DNA of 36,363 bases from NCBI GenBank assembly GCA_047517485.1, contig JAKZSU010000239.1, positions 1 to 36,363 on the forward strand, given 5' to 3'. Below are positions 17,362-26,497 of the stretch, one piece after another. This DNA is from JAKZSU01 sp047517485 (GTDB lineage: Bacteria; Pseudomonadota; Alphaproteobacteria; UBA7887). The notes below the pieces were generated by a model. The model was not told the DNA's origin. It worked only from the letters and a program-made list of their open reading frames with translations, and did not search any database. The position numbers were made by a program, and so were the translations under genes. Within the stretch, counting starts at the first letter, position 1. Each line of letters begins with the position of its first letter.

Positions 17362-18749
17362 TCATCGGCCTCGTCCGCGATTGCCGTGACCAGGGCGCGG
17401 AAGCGATCGCCGCGGGCTTCGAAATCGTCAAACTGATCGAACGAGGCGCAGGCCGGCGACAACAGAACCACCGCGTTCGCGTCGCCGCGCGCCATCGCCG
17501 CGGCGGCGGGAACCGCGGCCTCGAGGGTGCGGGCAACGGTCACCGGCACCCGATCCGCCAGGACGCGCGCGAACGCCGCCGCCGCCTCGCCGATCAGGAA
17601 GGCGTGGCGGACACGATCGAGCAGCGGCAGGATCGGCGCCAGATCGTCGTCCTTGGCGCGGCCGCCGGCGATCCAATATATAGTGTCGTAGCTGCGCAGC
17701 GCCTGGACCGCGGCGGTGACGTTGGTCGCCTTGCTGTCATTGACGAAGCGGGCGCCGGCGATCTCGGCGACCGGCTCCATGCGGTGCGGCAGGCCGGGAT
17801 AACTCGCCAGACCGCGCGCCGCTTGCTCGGACTCCAATCCGAGCGACCGCGCGACGGCGTAGGCGACCGCGGCGTTTTGACTGTTGTGCTCGCCGAGCAG
17901 TACGGCAACACCGGATAGGGTGGCGACGCGGCGCGGCGGACCATCGAGGCCGTCGAAAAGCACGCCGTCGGCGACAAAGATTCCATCCGCGAGGCGGCGA
18001 TGGATGGAGACCGGAACGACGCGCTGCGGCGCGGTGGCTGCGAGGCCGTCGAAGACCGCCGCGGTAATCGTGTCGTCGACCGCGATCACCGCCGTGCACG
18101 ACGCGGTCTGACGAGCGAAAATCCTTTTCTTTGCAGCGACATAGCCGGCCATCCCGCCGTGCCGATCGAGGTGGTCCGGGGTGACATTGAGCAGCGCCGC
18201 GACATCGAACACGGCGCTCGACGTGAGATCGAGTTGATACGACGACATCTCGAGCACGTAGACACCGGTGGCCGAGACCGGCTCGAGCGCCAATGCCGCG
18301 GTGCCGAGATTGCCACCCACCGCGACCTCCAGGCCGGCTTCCGCCAACAGATGGCCAAGCAACGCGGTGGTGGTCGACTTTCCGTTGGTTCCGGTGATGC
18401 CGACCAGGCGCGGACCGGGGCCCGGCCGCACTTCGCCCGCCAGGAGATCGACCTCGCCGAGAATCTCGGTGCCGGCCGCGCGCGCCTTTTGGACGACCGG
18501 GTGCGGCACGGGATGGGTGAGCGGCACCCCCGGGCTCAACACCAGGGCGGCGATATCGGCCCAGTCGCCAGCGCTGAGATCGTAAGCCGTTCCGCCGGCC
18601 GCCTCACCATCGTAACGACGCGCCGGCGCATCATCATCGACCAGCACCTCGGCGCCGCCGGTGCTAAGCGCGCGCACCGCGGCGAGACCGGCGCGACCGA
18701 GCCCGAACACCGCCACCTTGGATCCGCGATAGGAGGAGACCGGAATCAT
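17358..18749 (-). CDS. murD: UDP-N-acetylmuramoylalanine--D-glutamate ligase MurD
   Basis: MurD adds D-Glu to UDP-MurNAc-L-Ala in the cytosol. The 463-residue Mur ligase has an N-terminal Rossmann-like KVAVFGLGRAGLAAVRAL, the P-loop VGITGTNGKSTTTALL (GTNGKS at 120-125), VLEMSSYQLD, NVTPDHLDRHG, the HNSQNAAVA loop, and C-terminal VNDSKATN, WIAGGRAKDDD and LLSPACASFDQFDDFEARG. The start codon lies 4 bases downstream of the mraY stop on the same strand, and its Shine-Dalgarno (GGTGAGG) overlaps that stop. Confidence 0.97.
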   Translation of the reverse strand: MIPVSSYRGSKVAVFGLGRAGLAAVRALSTGGAEVLVDDDAPARRYDGEAAGGTAYDLSAGDWADIAALVLSPGVPLTHPVPHPVVQKARAAGTEILGEVDLLAGEVRPGPGPRLVGITGTNGKSTTTALLGHLLAEAGLEVAVGGNLGTAALALEPVSATGVYVLEMSSYQLDLTSSAVFDVAALLNVTPDHLDRHGGMAGYVAAKKRIFARQTASCTAVIAVDDTITAAVFDGLAATAPQRVVPVSIHRRLADGIFVADGVLFDGLDGPPRRVATLSGVAVLLGEHNSQNAAVAYAVARSLGLESEQAARGLASYPGLPHRMEPVAEIAGARFVNDSKATNVTAAVQALRSYDTIYWIAGGRAKDDDLAPILPLLDRVRHAFLIGEAAAAFARVLADRVPVTVARTLEAAVPAAAAMARGDANAVVLLSPACASFDQFDDFEARGDRFRALVTAIADEADE

Positions 18750-18753
18750 CGCC

Positions 18754-19842
18754 TCACCGCAGCTTCAAGGTTGCCAGGCCGATCAAGGCCAGGATCGACG
18801 CGATGATCCAGAAACGGATGACGATGGTGGGCTCTTTCCACCCCTTCTGCTCGAAATGATGATGCAAGGGCGCCATGCGAAACACCCGCCGCCCGGTGAG
18901 CTTGAACGAGCCGACCTGGACGATCACCGAGACCGCCTCGAGCACGAACAGCCCGCCAATGATCGCCAGCACCAGCTCATGCTTGGTGATCACGCTGACC
19001 GCGCCGAGCGCCCCGCCGGCGGAGAGTGAGCCGGTATCGCCCATGAACACCATCGCGGGCGGCGCGTTGAACCAGAGAAATCCGAGGCTGGCGCCGACCA
19101 GCGCGCCGCACAGGACCGCGAGTTCGCCGGTTCCGGGCACGCCATGGATCTGCAGATACTCGGCGAACACGGTGTTGCCAACGAGATACGAGATGAACCC
19201 GAAGCAGGCGGCGGCGATCATGATCGGCACGATCGCCAAGCCGTCGAGACCATCGGTCAAGTTGACCGCGTTCGACGCGCCGACGATCACCACCATGGCG
19301 AAGGGGATGAAGAACCAACCGAGCTGCAGCAGCACGTCCTTGAAGAAGGGCACCGCGAGCGTGGTCGCGAACTGCTCGGGCACCAGGGTGGAAATCCAAG
19401 CGGTCGCGACCAGGGCAATGCCGAACTGCGCCGCCAGTTTGACCCGGCCCGGCAGGCCGCGATGATCGCGCCGGGTGATCTTGAGATAATCGTCGACGAA
19501 CCCGACCGCGCCGAAGCCGAAAGTGACCATCAATACCACCCAGACGAAGCGATTGCTGAGGTCGGCCCAGAGAACGGTGCCGATGACCAAGGCGAGCAGG
19601 ATGAGAAACCCGCCCATGGTCGGTGTTCCCTGCTTGGTCTCGAGATGGCTCTGCGGTCCGTCATCGCGGATCGGTTGGCCCTCGGCCTGGCTGGCGCGCA
19701 ACCAGCGAATTACCGCGGGACCGAAGACAAAACTAACAATGAGCGCAGTAATCACCGCGCCACCGGTGCGGAAGGTGAGATAACGAAACAGATTAAGGAC
19801 AGCGAAATCGTCGGCAAAGGGGACCAGAATGTTGTAAAGCAC
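18754..19842 (-). CDS. mraY: phospho-N-acetylmuramoyl-pentapeptide transferase MraY
   Basis: MraY attaches phospho-MurNAc-pentapeptide to undecaprenyl phosphate, giving lipid I at the inner membrane. The family signatures are all visible: FRTGGAVITAL near the start, KQGTPTMGG, the Asp-rich GFVDDYLK, NAVNLTDGLDGLAI, MGDTGSLSAGG and PLHHHFEQKGWKE. Ten hydrophobic segments fit a polytopic protein. The start is placed at GTG 19842 (VLYNILVPFAD, matching the usual N-terminus; 362 residues), with a G-rich stretch upstream. The frame stays open to 19887, but that would overlap murF. It follows murF by 14 bases. Confidence 0.96.
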   Translation of the reverse strand: MLYNILVPFADDFAVLNLFRYLTFRTGGAVITALIVSFVFGPAVIRWLRASQAEGQPIRDDGPQSHLETKQGTPTMGGFLILLALVIGTVLWADLSNRFVWVVLMVTFGFGAVGFVDDYLKITRRDHRGLPGRVKLAAQFGIALVATAWISTLVPEQFATTLAVPFFKDVLLQLGWFFIPFAMVVIVGASNAVNLTDGLDGLAIVPIMIAAACFGFISYLVGNTVFAEYLQIHGVPGTGELAVLCGALVGASLGFLWFNAPPAMVFMGDTGSLSAGGALGAVSVITKHELVLAIIGGLFVLEAVSVIVQVGSFKLTGRRVFRMAPLHHHFEQKGWKEPTIVIRFWIIASILALIGLATLKLR

Positions 19843-19856
19843 GCGCCCGCCCCCGC

Positions 19857-21302
19857 TCAGCAATCGCCATTGGCGGCGCGCGGCCAATCTTCGGCGGACG
19901 CGTCTCGGCTGGCAAAATAGCGCAACGCGGAGATGACGCGATGCATGGCGCTTCCATGGGAGCCTTTGACCAGCACCACGTCGCCGGCGCGGAGCGATTC
20001 GACGAGCGGCTGAATCAGCGAGTCGGCGCTGCCGGCATGCTGTCCCCGCACCGGCGCCGGCAGCGCCTCGAACAGAGCCGCCATGAGCGGCCCCGCGGTA
20101 AACACTTGATCAATGCCGAGACGCGCGATATCGGGCGCCAGATCGGCGTGAAGGCGAGCCGCCTCGGGCCCGAGTTCGAGCATGTCGCCGAGGACGGCGA
20201 TGCGCCGCCCGCCAGGGTCTGGTTTTGCATCGGCCAACACCGCGAACCCGGCGCGCATGGATACCGGCCCGGCGTTGTAGCTATCGTCGATCACGTCGAT
20301 GGGCCCGGACGCGAGTTCGAAGCGTGTCCGGGCGCCGCGCCCCTCCGACGCCGTCATACCGGCCATGGCGATCGCCGCCGCCGGCACATCGCCGCCAAGC
20401 ACCTGAATCACCGCCAGGACCGCGAGGCTGTTGATCGCCCAATGTCGGCCGTCGATCGCGAGATCGTATGAAATGGTCGTACCGCCGAGCGAGGCGGTCA
20501 CGCGATTGCGCCCAGCCCGGGCCGCGAAATCGATCAGCCGGACGTCGCACTCCTCGCTTTCGCCGAAGCCGGATAGCTGCCCGATCCCAAGCGCCTGGGC
20601 CGCCGTCGCCAACTGTTGATAAGACGCGTTGTCGCGATTCAGAATTGCCGCGCCGCCATTGGTCACGCCTTCGAATATTTCGGCCTTCGCCGCGGCGATC
20701 GCGGCGACGTCGGTGAAGAATTCGAGGTGCACGGCTTCAACCGTAGTCACCACGGCGATATCGGGACGCGCGATGCGGGTCAGCGCCCGCAGCTCGCCGG
20801 CATGGTTCATCCCCATCTCGACCACCGCGAAATCGGCGTCGGGCGCCAGCCGCGCGAGGGTCAACGGCAAGCCGAAGTGATTATTGAAGCTGCCGGTGCT
20901 GGCATGGACCGTGCCGAGCGCGGCCAAGGCACGGGCGGTCAAATCCTTGGTCCCGGTTTTGCCGACGCTGCCGGTAATGCCGATCACTCTGGCGCGGGCG
21001 CGTTCGCGTCCGGCGACACCGAGCGCGGTCAAAGCCGCGAAGGTGTCGTCGACAGCCACCATCCCCCGGTGGCGTCCGGATTCCCTTTGTTGGGACATCA
21101 AGGCTCCCGCCGCACCACGATCGAAGGCGTCTTGCACGAACGCGTGACCATCGAAATTGGGTCCCGACAAGGCGATAAAGAGGTCGCCCCTCGCCACGGT
21201 CCGACTGTCGATGGAAACGCCGGTGACGACAAAATCACCGCGCGCCTTGCCACCTGTCGCTTGGGCTATTTCGGCGGCGGTCCACAGAATGGGAGCGTTC
21301 AT
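19857..21302 (-). CDS. murF: UDP-MurNAc-tripeptide--D-Ala-D-Ala ligase MurF
   Basis: MurF adds the D-Ala-D-Ala made by Ddl, completing the cytosolic UDP-MurNAc-pentapeptide. The 481-residue Mur ligase has the N-terminal SIDSRTVARGDLFIAL, the P-loop GITGSVGKTGTKD (108-120), FNNHFGLPLTL, VVEMGMNHAGEL, AEIFEGV, the central IDDSYNAGPVSM and C-terminal LGDMLELG and LVKGSHGSAMHRV. ATG 21302 has GGGAG 6 bases upstream and shares ATGA with the murE stop. Confidence 0.97.
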   Translation of the reverse strand: MNAPILWTAAEIAQATGGKARGDFVVTGVSIDSRTVARGDLFIALSGPNFDGHAFVQDAFDRGAAGALMSQQRESGRHRGMVAVDDTFAALTALGVAGRERARARVIGITGSVGKTGTKDLTARALAALGTVHASTGSFNNHFGLPLTLARLAPDADFAVVEMGMNHAGELRALTRIARPDIAVVTTVEAVHLEFFTDVAAIAAAKAEIFEGVTNGGAAILNRDNASYQQLATAAQALGIGQLSGFGESEECDVRLIDFAARAGRNRVTASLGGTTISYDLAIDGRHWAINSLAVLAVIQVLGGDVPAAAIAMAGMTASEGRGARTRFELASGPIDVIDDSYNAGPVSMRAGFAVLADAKPDPGGRRIAVLGDMLELGPEAARLHADLAPDIARLGIDQVFTAGPLMAALFEALPAPVRGQHAGSADSLIQPLVESLRAGDVVLVKGSHGSAMHRVISALRYFASRDASAEDWPRAANGDC

Positions 21303-22807
21303 GAGCGCTCCCTTTTGTCGATATCGAGTTCGGCGACCGCGGTGCGTGCGTGGTCCGCGTCATCGAAGGGGATCGTTTGGCCGCCAATAATCTGGCCGGT
21401 CTCATGGCCCTTGCCGGCGATCAGCAAGATGTCTCCGGTACCGAGATCGGCGATCGCGGTGCTGATCGCCTCGCCGCGGTCGGCGATCTCCACCGCGCCG
21501 GCGCAGCGCGCAATGATGGCGGCGCGAATGGCCGACGGATCCTCGCCGCGCGGATTGTCGTCGGTGACGATGATGCGGTCGGCACCGGCCGCCGCGATGG
21601 CGCCCATCCGAGGCCGTTTTCCACGGTCGCGATCACCGCCGCAGCCGAAGAGAACGTGCAGCCGGCCCGCGACCGATGGCCGCAACGCGGCAAGCGCCGC
21701 CGCGAGCGCGTCGGGGGTATGGGCGTAATCGACGAAGATCGCGGCGTCGTTGGCGCGCCGAGCAACGCGTTCGAGCCGGCCCGGCACGCCGTGCACAGTG
21801 GCAAGGGTGGCGATCGCGATCTCGGCGTCGGCGCCGCACGCGATGACCAGCGCCAGGGCGCAAAGCAGGTTCGAGACTTGAAAATCGCCGACCAAGGCGA
21901 TGTCGACGTCGCGGCGGCGATCACCGATCGCGATCGTCAGCAGCTGCCCGTCACCGCTCGGTTGCGCCGACACCAGAGCGATGTCGCGGGCCCGATCGGC
22001 GTCGTACGCGCCGAATGAGACGACTCTCTGACCACGGCGATGGGCGATATCGACGAGCCGATCGAACATCGGCGAATCGGCGTTTAGGACCGCCGCGCCC
22101 TCGCTCGGCAACAGGTCTTCGAACAGCCGCGCCTTGGCCTGAAAATAGCTTTCTTCGTCACCGTGATAATCGAGATGGTCGCGAGTCAGATTGGTAAAGG
22201 CCGCCGCGGTAAGGCGTACCCCATCGATACGCGATTGCGCCAGGCCATGGCTCGAGGCCTCGATCGCCAGATGATCGATACCGGCGTCGGCAAGATCGGC
22301 CAAGGTGCGATGCAAATCGCCGGAGTCCGGTGTCGTCAATCCGGCGCCGCCGTCAAAACCGGGCGCCGAGACCCCCAAGGTTCCGATGCTGGCGCCACGA
22401 TTCCCCAACGCACCCCAGATTTGCCGGGCAAAACTCACCACCGACGTCTTGCCGTTGGTACCGGTCACCGCGGCGACGATGTTTGGTTGGCGCTGATAAA
22501 AACGCGCCGCCAAGAGTGCGTAGCGGCGGCGCGGATTTTCGTCCTCGATAAGCGGGAGATTGGCGTCGCGCGCCAAGGACGCGGTCCCCGGCGGTCCGAG
22601 CAAGGCAGCGGCCCCGTTGCCCGCCGCGTCGGCGATGAACCGCGCCCCATCGGTCGAGGATCCGGGAAGCGCAGCGAACAGAAATCCGGGCTCGACAGCG
22701 CGGCTGTCGCACGTCAAACCCGCAATCTCGATATCGTATTCGGCGCGCGCCGTTGCCATGGTTTCGCCGACCAAGTCAGAAAGACGCAAGGCGAATCTCG
22801 ACCCCAT
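21299..22807 (-). CDS. murE: UDP-MurNAc-L-Ala-D-Glu--meso-DAP ligase MurE
   Basis: MurE adds the third stem-peptide residue. The motif TDDNPRGEDP (DNPR at 417-420) marks the meso-diaminopimelate-specific type, so the organism has DAP-type peptidoglycan. Other features are the N-terminal GLTCDSRAVEPGFLFAALPG, the P-loop TGTNGKTS (115-122), EASSHGL, NLTRDHLDYHG, YFQAKARLF with the presumed carbamylated K225, and FVDYAHTPDAL. ATG 22807 gives 502 residues and overlaps the end of ftsI by 32 bases. ATG 22843 and ATG 22759 are alternatives; none has a strong Shine-Dalgarno, so coupling to ftsI translation is likely. Confidence 0.96.
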   Translation of the reverse strand: MGSRFALRLSDLVGETMATARAEYDIEIAGLTCDSRAVEPGFLFAALPGSSTDGARFIADAAGNGAAALLGPPGTASLARDANLPLIEDENPRRRYALLAARFYQRQPNIVAAVTGTNGKTSVVSFARQIWGALGNRGASIGTLGVSAPGFDGGAGLTTPDSGDLHRTLADLADAGIDHLAIEASSHGLAQSRIDGVRLTAAAFTNLTRDHLDYHGDEESYFQAKARLFEDLLPSEGAAVLNADSPMFDRLVDIAHRRGQRVVSFGAYDADRARDIALVSAQPSGDGQLLTIAIGDRRRDVDIALVGDFQVSNLLCALALVIACGADAEIAIATLATVHGVPGRLERVARRANDAAIFVDYAHTPDALAAALAALRPSVAGRLHVLFGCGGDRDRGKRPRMGAIAAAGADRIIVTDDNPRGEDPSAIRAAIIARCAGAVEIADRGEAISTAIADLGTGDILLIAGKGHETGQIIGGQTIPFDDADHARTAVAELDIDKRERS

Positions 22808-24530
22808 CCGGGGTGACGAGAAGAGGTTCGTTACCGGCGACATCCCGGGGCGGTGTCAGGGTCACGGGTGCAAGGCCCGCCATCGGGCCGATACGGCTTA
22901 CGACACGCCCGACGACCGGTGCCGCGGTCCACCCCCCGGTGGCATAGCCTTTGGTCTCCTTCGTGCCTTTAGGCTCGTCGATCGCGGCGAAGACGACGTA
23001 ACGAGGATCATTGATCGGAAACGCGCCGACAAACGACGACAGCAAACGATTGCTGTCATACCCGTTCTCGTTGCTTTTCTCGGCGGTGCCGGTCTTGCCG
23101 CCGACGGGATAGCCGGGGACATCGGCGCGGCGCCCGCTGCCCTGTTCGACCACGAGCCGGAACAATTGCCGCATGCGGTAGGAAATCTTGGTCGAGATCA
23201 CCCGCGACGAAGCCGGACGAGCGTTCACGTTCGAGGCCGAGGGATCGCGCCGGACCAAAGTCGGGTGATGCAGGGTGCCGCCATTGACCAGCGCGGCCGT
23301 GGCCGAGGCAAGCTGAAGCGGGGAGACCGCGATGCCATGGCCAAACCCGATGGTCGCGACATTCACGTCGCGCCAGCGGCTGGGGAACATCGGCGCGCCC
23401 ACTTCCGGCAACTCGATGGTCGCGGGGGCAAGAAGTCCGAGGCGGGTTAAGAATATCTGTTGACCTTCGGCGCCGACGTCGAGCGCCATCTTGGCGGCGC
23501 CGATATTGGACGAATGCATGAATATCTCGGGCACCGAAAGCCAGCGGTTCTGAGCGTGGAAATCCCGGATGGTGAAACGCGCCAGGCGCAATGGCTTCGA
23601 GGCGTCGTAGCCATCGGTGATGCCGACGGTGCCGGCGTCGAGCGCCATCGCGATGGTGAACGCCTTGAAGGTCGAGCCCATCTCATAGACGCCGTGGGCG
23701 GCGCGGTTGAAGCGCGCATTGTCGTCACTTGGCCGCAGCGATCGATTCGGATCGAAATCGGGTAGGCTCACCATCGCAACCACTTCGCCGTTAGCGACGT
23801 CGATGATGACACCCGCCGCGCCGAGCGCATTGAAGGTGTCGACCGCCGCCGCCAACTCCTCGTGCAAGACGTGCTGGAAGCGGATATCGAGGGTCAAGGC
23901 GAGCGGCGTCGTCGGGCGAGCGCGCAACGTGTCGTCGAACCGATTCTCGATTCCCGAGATGCCACGATTATCGATATCGGTCTGACCCACGACATGCGCG
24001 GCGAGCGACCCGGCGGGATAGGTTCGGCGCTGCTCGGGAACGAACGACAATCCGGGAATACCGAGGCTGTTGATCGCGTAGACCTGGCGCGGCGCGAGAC
24101 CGCGTTTGATCCAAACGAAACCGCGTCCGCTCGAGAGCTTGGCCTCGAGCGCCGATGGCTCGATCCCGGTTAGCGTTTGGGCGAGCTTGGCCGCGACCGC
24201 TTTCGCATCCTCGATGAGTCGTGCGTCGGCAAACAGCGAGTGAACGTCGAGATTGGTCGCGAGTACGACGCCGTTGCGGTCGACGATATCGGCACGCTGC
24301 ACCAGCGGCGCCGACTGCGCGGCAATCCGCGCTTGGGGTTGCCCGTCACCAACGTCGAACAGGCCGACCGAGACCAGACGAATGGCCAAACCAAGAAAAG
24401 CGAGCGCGAACAGTCCGGCGCCCACGACCAGCCGGGTACGGCAGACTTCGAGCGCCTGCTTGCCGGCGCCATCGATCCGCACATGCGCCATTTCACGATC
24501 GGCGACAGGCCCTGGAGCATAGTCGGACAT
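22776..24530 (-). CDS. ftsI: septal peptidoglycan transpeptidase FtsI (PBP3)
   Basis: FtsI is the class B penicillin-binding protein that cross-links septal peptidoglycan with FtsW. The 584-residue product has a short cytoplasmic tail, one membrane span (about 33-55), the class B dimerisation domain with DIVDRNGVVLATN (81-93), and the transpeptidase domain with all three active-site motifs: S286-T-F-K289 (nucleophile and base), S340-S-N342 and K479-T-G481. ATG 24530 shares one base with the ftsL TAA stop and has GGAG 10 bases upstream. The long upstream open frame is out-of-frame ftsL sequence. Confidence 0.96.
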   Translation of the reverse strand: MSDYAPGPVADREMAHVRIDGAGKQALEVCRTRLVVGAGLFALAFLGLAIRLVSVGLFDVGDGQPQARIAAQSAPLVQRADIVDRNGVVLATNLDVHSLFADARLIEDAKAVAAKLAQTLTGIEPSALEAKLSSGRGFVWIKRGLAPRQVYAINSLGIPGLSFVPEQRRTYPAGSLAAHVVGQTDIDNRGISGIENRFDDTLRARPTTPLALTLDIRFQHVLHEELAAAVDTFNALGAAGVIIDVANGEVVAMVSLPDFDPNRSLRPSDDNARFNRAAHGVYEMGSTFKAFTIAMALDAGTVGITDGYDASKPLRLARFTIRDFHAQNRWLSVPEIFMHSSNIGAAKMALDVGAEGQQIFLTRLGLLAPATIELPEVGAPMFPSRWRDVNVATIGFGHGIAVSPLQLASATAALVNGGTLHHPTLVRRDPSASNVNARPASSRVISTKISYRMRQLFRLVVEQGSGRRADVPGYPVGGKTGTAEKSNENGYDSNRLLSSFVGAFPINDPRYVVFAAIDEPKGTKETKGYATGGWTAAPVVGRVVSRIGPMAGLAPVTLTPPRDVAGNEPLLVTPDGVEIRLASF

Positions 24531-24874
24531 TACCGGTCGGCTCCGTCGTCCGGCGCCGCGGCGCCCGACCCGGCCTCGGCGATTTGGCGTTGCTCGGCGG
24601 CGCGGCGCAGAATTGCGTCCAAGGGAATGATCTGATCGGCGGCCAGCGGCACCAGGTCCAAGTGGCGCTCGGCGAGTGCCGCCAATCGTTCCGGTTTGTT
24701 GAGGTAGGCCCACTCGGCCTTCAGCACATGCAGCGCCTGACGCTCGCTGTCGAGCAACGCTGTCAATGTTTGGGCCCTCTCCTCGAGCGCCGCCACGTCG
24801 TACTTCAATTGGTAAAGACCGGTGGCCGCCGAGCCCAACACGAGAATGGTGACGATCGAAGTCCGACTGATCAT
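24530..24874 (-). CDS. ftsL: cell division protein FtsL
   Basis: A 114-residue small bitopic protein: short basic N-terminus (MISRTS), one hydrophobic segment (about 7-21, IVTILVLGSAATGLY), then a helical, coiled-coil-like stretch with heptad-type Leu/Ala spacing (VAALEERAQTLTALLDSERQALHVLKAEWAYLNKPERLAALAE, of which the LKAEWAYLNKPERL part is an FtsL hallmark), and an acidic, Ala-rich tail. FtsL bridges FtsQ to FtsW/FtsI. ATG 24874 shares ATGA with the rsmH stop and has GGGAGG 5 bases upstream. Its place between rsmH and ftsI makes the call firm despite low family conservation. Confidence 0.92.
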   Translation of the reverse strand: MISRTSIVTILVLGSAATGLYQLKYDVAALEERAQTLTALLDSERQALHVLKAEWAYLNKPERLAALAERHLDLVPLAADQIIPLDAILRRAAEQRQIAEAGSGAAAPDDGADR

Positions 24875-25851
24875 GCGGCCTCCCGCCACGCCGCGGCGTC
24901 GGTGCGTTCGGCGGCGCGCAGCCGTGCCGAGCGCGCCCTGGGATTGCCCGCGATCTCGTCTTCGCCGGGTTTTACCGCACGGCGTTGCATCAGGCGGAAC
25001 GACGGTGCCGGGGGCGGGCCGGTGTCGAGATCCGGGCTATGGCGAGACGGCCTTGGCATCGGCTTGGCACGACGACCGAGGAACCGCTTGACGATCCGGT
25101 CCTCAAGCGAATGGAACGAAACCACCACCAACCGCGCGCCGGCGAGCATCAGTCGCTCGGCGGCCGCCAACACCCGTTCGAGTTCGCCGAGCTCGTCATT
25201 CACATGGATGCGCAAGGCTTGAAAACTGCGTGTCGCCGGATCGATCCCCTTGGCGGTGCGCGGCACGACGGAGCGCACCACGGACGCGAGTTGACCGGTG
25301 CTGGTGAAGGGACGCTCCGCGCGGGCGGCGACAATCGCCGCCGCCACCCGGCGTGCCCGCCGCTCCTCACCGTAGCGGTAAATGATATCCGCGAGCTCAC
25401 GCTCGCTGGCCTGGTTGACGACATCGGCCGCGGTCGGCCCATCGCGTCCCATGCGCATGTCGAGCGGCCCGTCTTCGCGGAAACTGAATCCGCGCGCCGG
25501 ATCGTCGATGTGATAGGAGGACATGCCGAGATCAAAGACCAAACCGCCATCGACTTCGCTCACACCGTGGGCGCGGAGCAAGTTTTCGAGGTCGCCGAAG
25601 CGGCCTTCGATAATGTTAAAGCGGTCGCCATGGCCGGCGGTTAGGTCCGCCGCGCGGGCCACGGCGGCGGCGTCGCGGTCGAGGGCCCAGACCGTGCAGT
25701 CGGCGGCGCCGACAATGGCGCGGCTATAGCCGCCGGCGCCGAAAGTGCCGTCGACGTAGAGCGCGCCGTCGCGGGGCGCCAGGAACTCGAGAACCTCGTT
25801 CAACAAAACGGGCACGTGCCCGGAACGATGGGAGGGAGGCGTTCCGGTCAC
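24871..25851 (-). CDS. rsmH: 16S rRNA (cytosine1402-N4)-methyltransferase RsmH
   Basis: RsmH (MraW) methylates N4 of C1402 in the 16S rRNA P site. The 326-residue protein has HVPVLLNEVLEFL at the start, the SAM-binding YVDGTFGAGGYSRAI, the second acidic strand ALDRDAAA, LVFDLGMSSYHIDDPARGFSF, DMRMG, FQALRIHVNDELGEL and VVSFHSLEDRIVKRF. GTG 25851 is the start: it forms a GTGA overlap with the mraZ stop and has GGAGAG 7 bases upstream. It is the second gene of the dcw operon. Confidence 0.96.
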   Translation of the reverse strand: MTGTPPSHRSGHVPVLLNEVLEFLAPRDGALYVDGTFGAGGYSRAIVGAADCTVWALDRDAAAVARAADLTAGHGDRFNIIEGRFGDLENLLRAHGVSEVDGGLVFDLGMSSYHIDDPARGFSFREDGPLDMRMGRDGPTAADVVNQASERELADIIYRYGEERRARRVAAAIVAARAERPFTSTGQLASVVRSVVPRTAKGIDPATRSFQALRIHVNDELGELERVLAAAERLMLAGARLVVVSFHSLEDRIVKRFLGRRAKPMPRPSRHSPDLDTGPPPAPSFRLMQRRAVKPGEDEIAGNPRARSARLRAAERTDAAAWREAA

Positions 25852-26333
25852 GTGCCGCTCTCCACAGGCCGGGAAGGGTCTGGCTTGGCCTGGGGGCGCC
25901 GACGCAGAGCCTGACGATCGGCTAGAGCACGGTCTTGAACCTGTTTCTCGTAAGTGTCGTGCTGTTCAGGTTCCCAAAGTTGGAAAGACTTGCCCAAGCC
26001 GACGAAAACCACCCGTTCGGTAATGCCCGCGTGTCGGCACAGCGCGTCGGGCAGAACGACGCGCCCCTCCTTATCTGGCGTCAAAGGATGGCTCTTGCCG
26101 AAGATGGCACCGGACAGGTGATCCTGTTCGTCCGAAAAAGGATCCAAATTCTCGATTTGATTGCTGAGGTCTTCCATATACGCATCGGTGCGGCATTCGA
26201 CGCCGCGGTGCGAGAAAGACGGGAAGGCGTAAAATGTGGCTTGCTTGCCCAGCGTGTCGCGGAACAGCGCCGGCACCGATACCCGGCCCTTGCGGTCCAC
26301 TTTCTGTTCATGCCTGCCGACAAATATCGCCAC
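25848..26333 (-). CDS. mraZ: transcriptional regulator MraZ
   Basis: MraZ is an AbrB-like DNA-binding protein with two tandem swapped-hairpin domains that represses its own dcw promoter. Both repeats are visible: residues 1-50 with DRKGRVSVPALFRDTL, and 77-120 with PDKEGRVVLPDALCRHAGI, each carrying the DxxGR core. The C-terminus is a charged Arg/Gln/Lys-rich tail (about 135-161). The start is GTG 26333 with GGGGGA about 7 bases upstream. It is the first gene of the cluster, and the TGGG repeat array about 100-140 bases upstream fits autoregulation. Confidence 0.95.
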   Translation of the reverse strand: MAIFVGRHEQKVDRKGRVSVPALFRDTLGKQATFYAFPSFSHRGVECRTDAYMEDLSNQIENLDPFSDEQDHLSGAIFGKSHPLTPDKEGRVVLPDALCRHAGITERVVFVGLGKSFQLWEPEQHDTYEKQVQDRALADRQALRRRPQAKPDPSRPVESGT

Positions 26334-26430
26334 GTGCGTCCCCCAGATCGGAATAACCCGATTGGTCCATCATCGACCGATGCTCCCCCGAGCCATGGTC
26401 TAGTCGCATCAGACCTTTGACGGATCGACT

Positions 26431-26474
26431 TGGGATCAAATGGGATAACATGGGAATATATGGTCGTCAATGGG
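26431..26474 (-). promoter_or_regulatory. dcw promoter overlaid by MraZ-box array
   Basis: On the plus strand TGGG occurs at 26431, 26441, 26451 and 26471, with a degenerate TGGT at 26461: five units on an exact 10-bp period, consensus TGGGAW-N3-A. MraZ is known to bind TGGGN direct repeats with 5-bp spacers. On the minus strand (mraZ direction) TTGACG (26470-26465), 17 bases and TATCCC (26447-26442) form a plausible sigma-70 promoter lying inside the array, so the boxes flank or overlap both elements. Transcription would start near 26435, giving a leader of about 100 bases before mraZ. Confidence 0.75.
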
Positions 26475-26497
26475 AAAGGCCAACTAAGGCATGGGTT

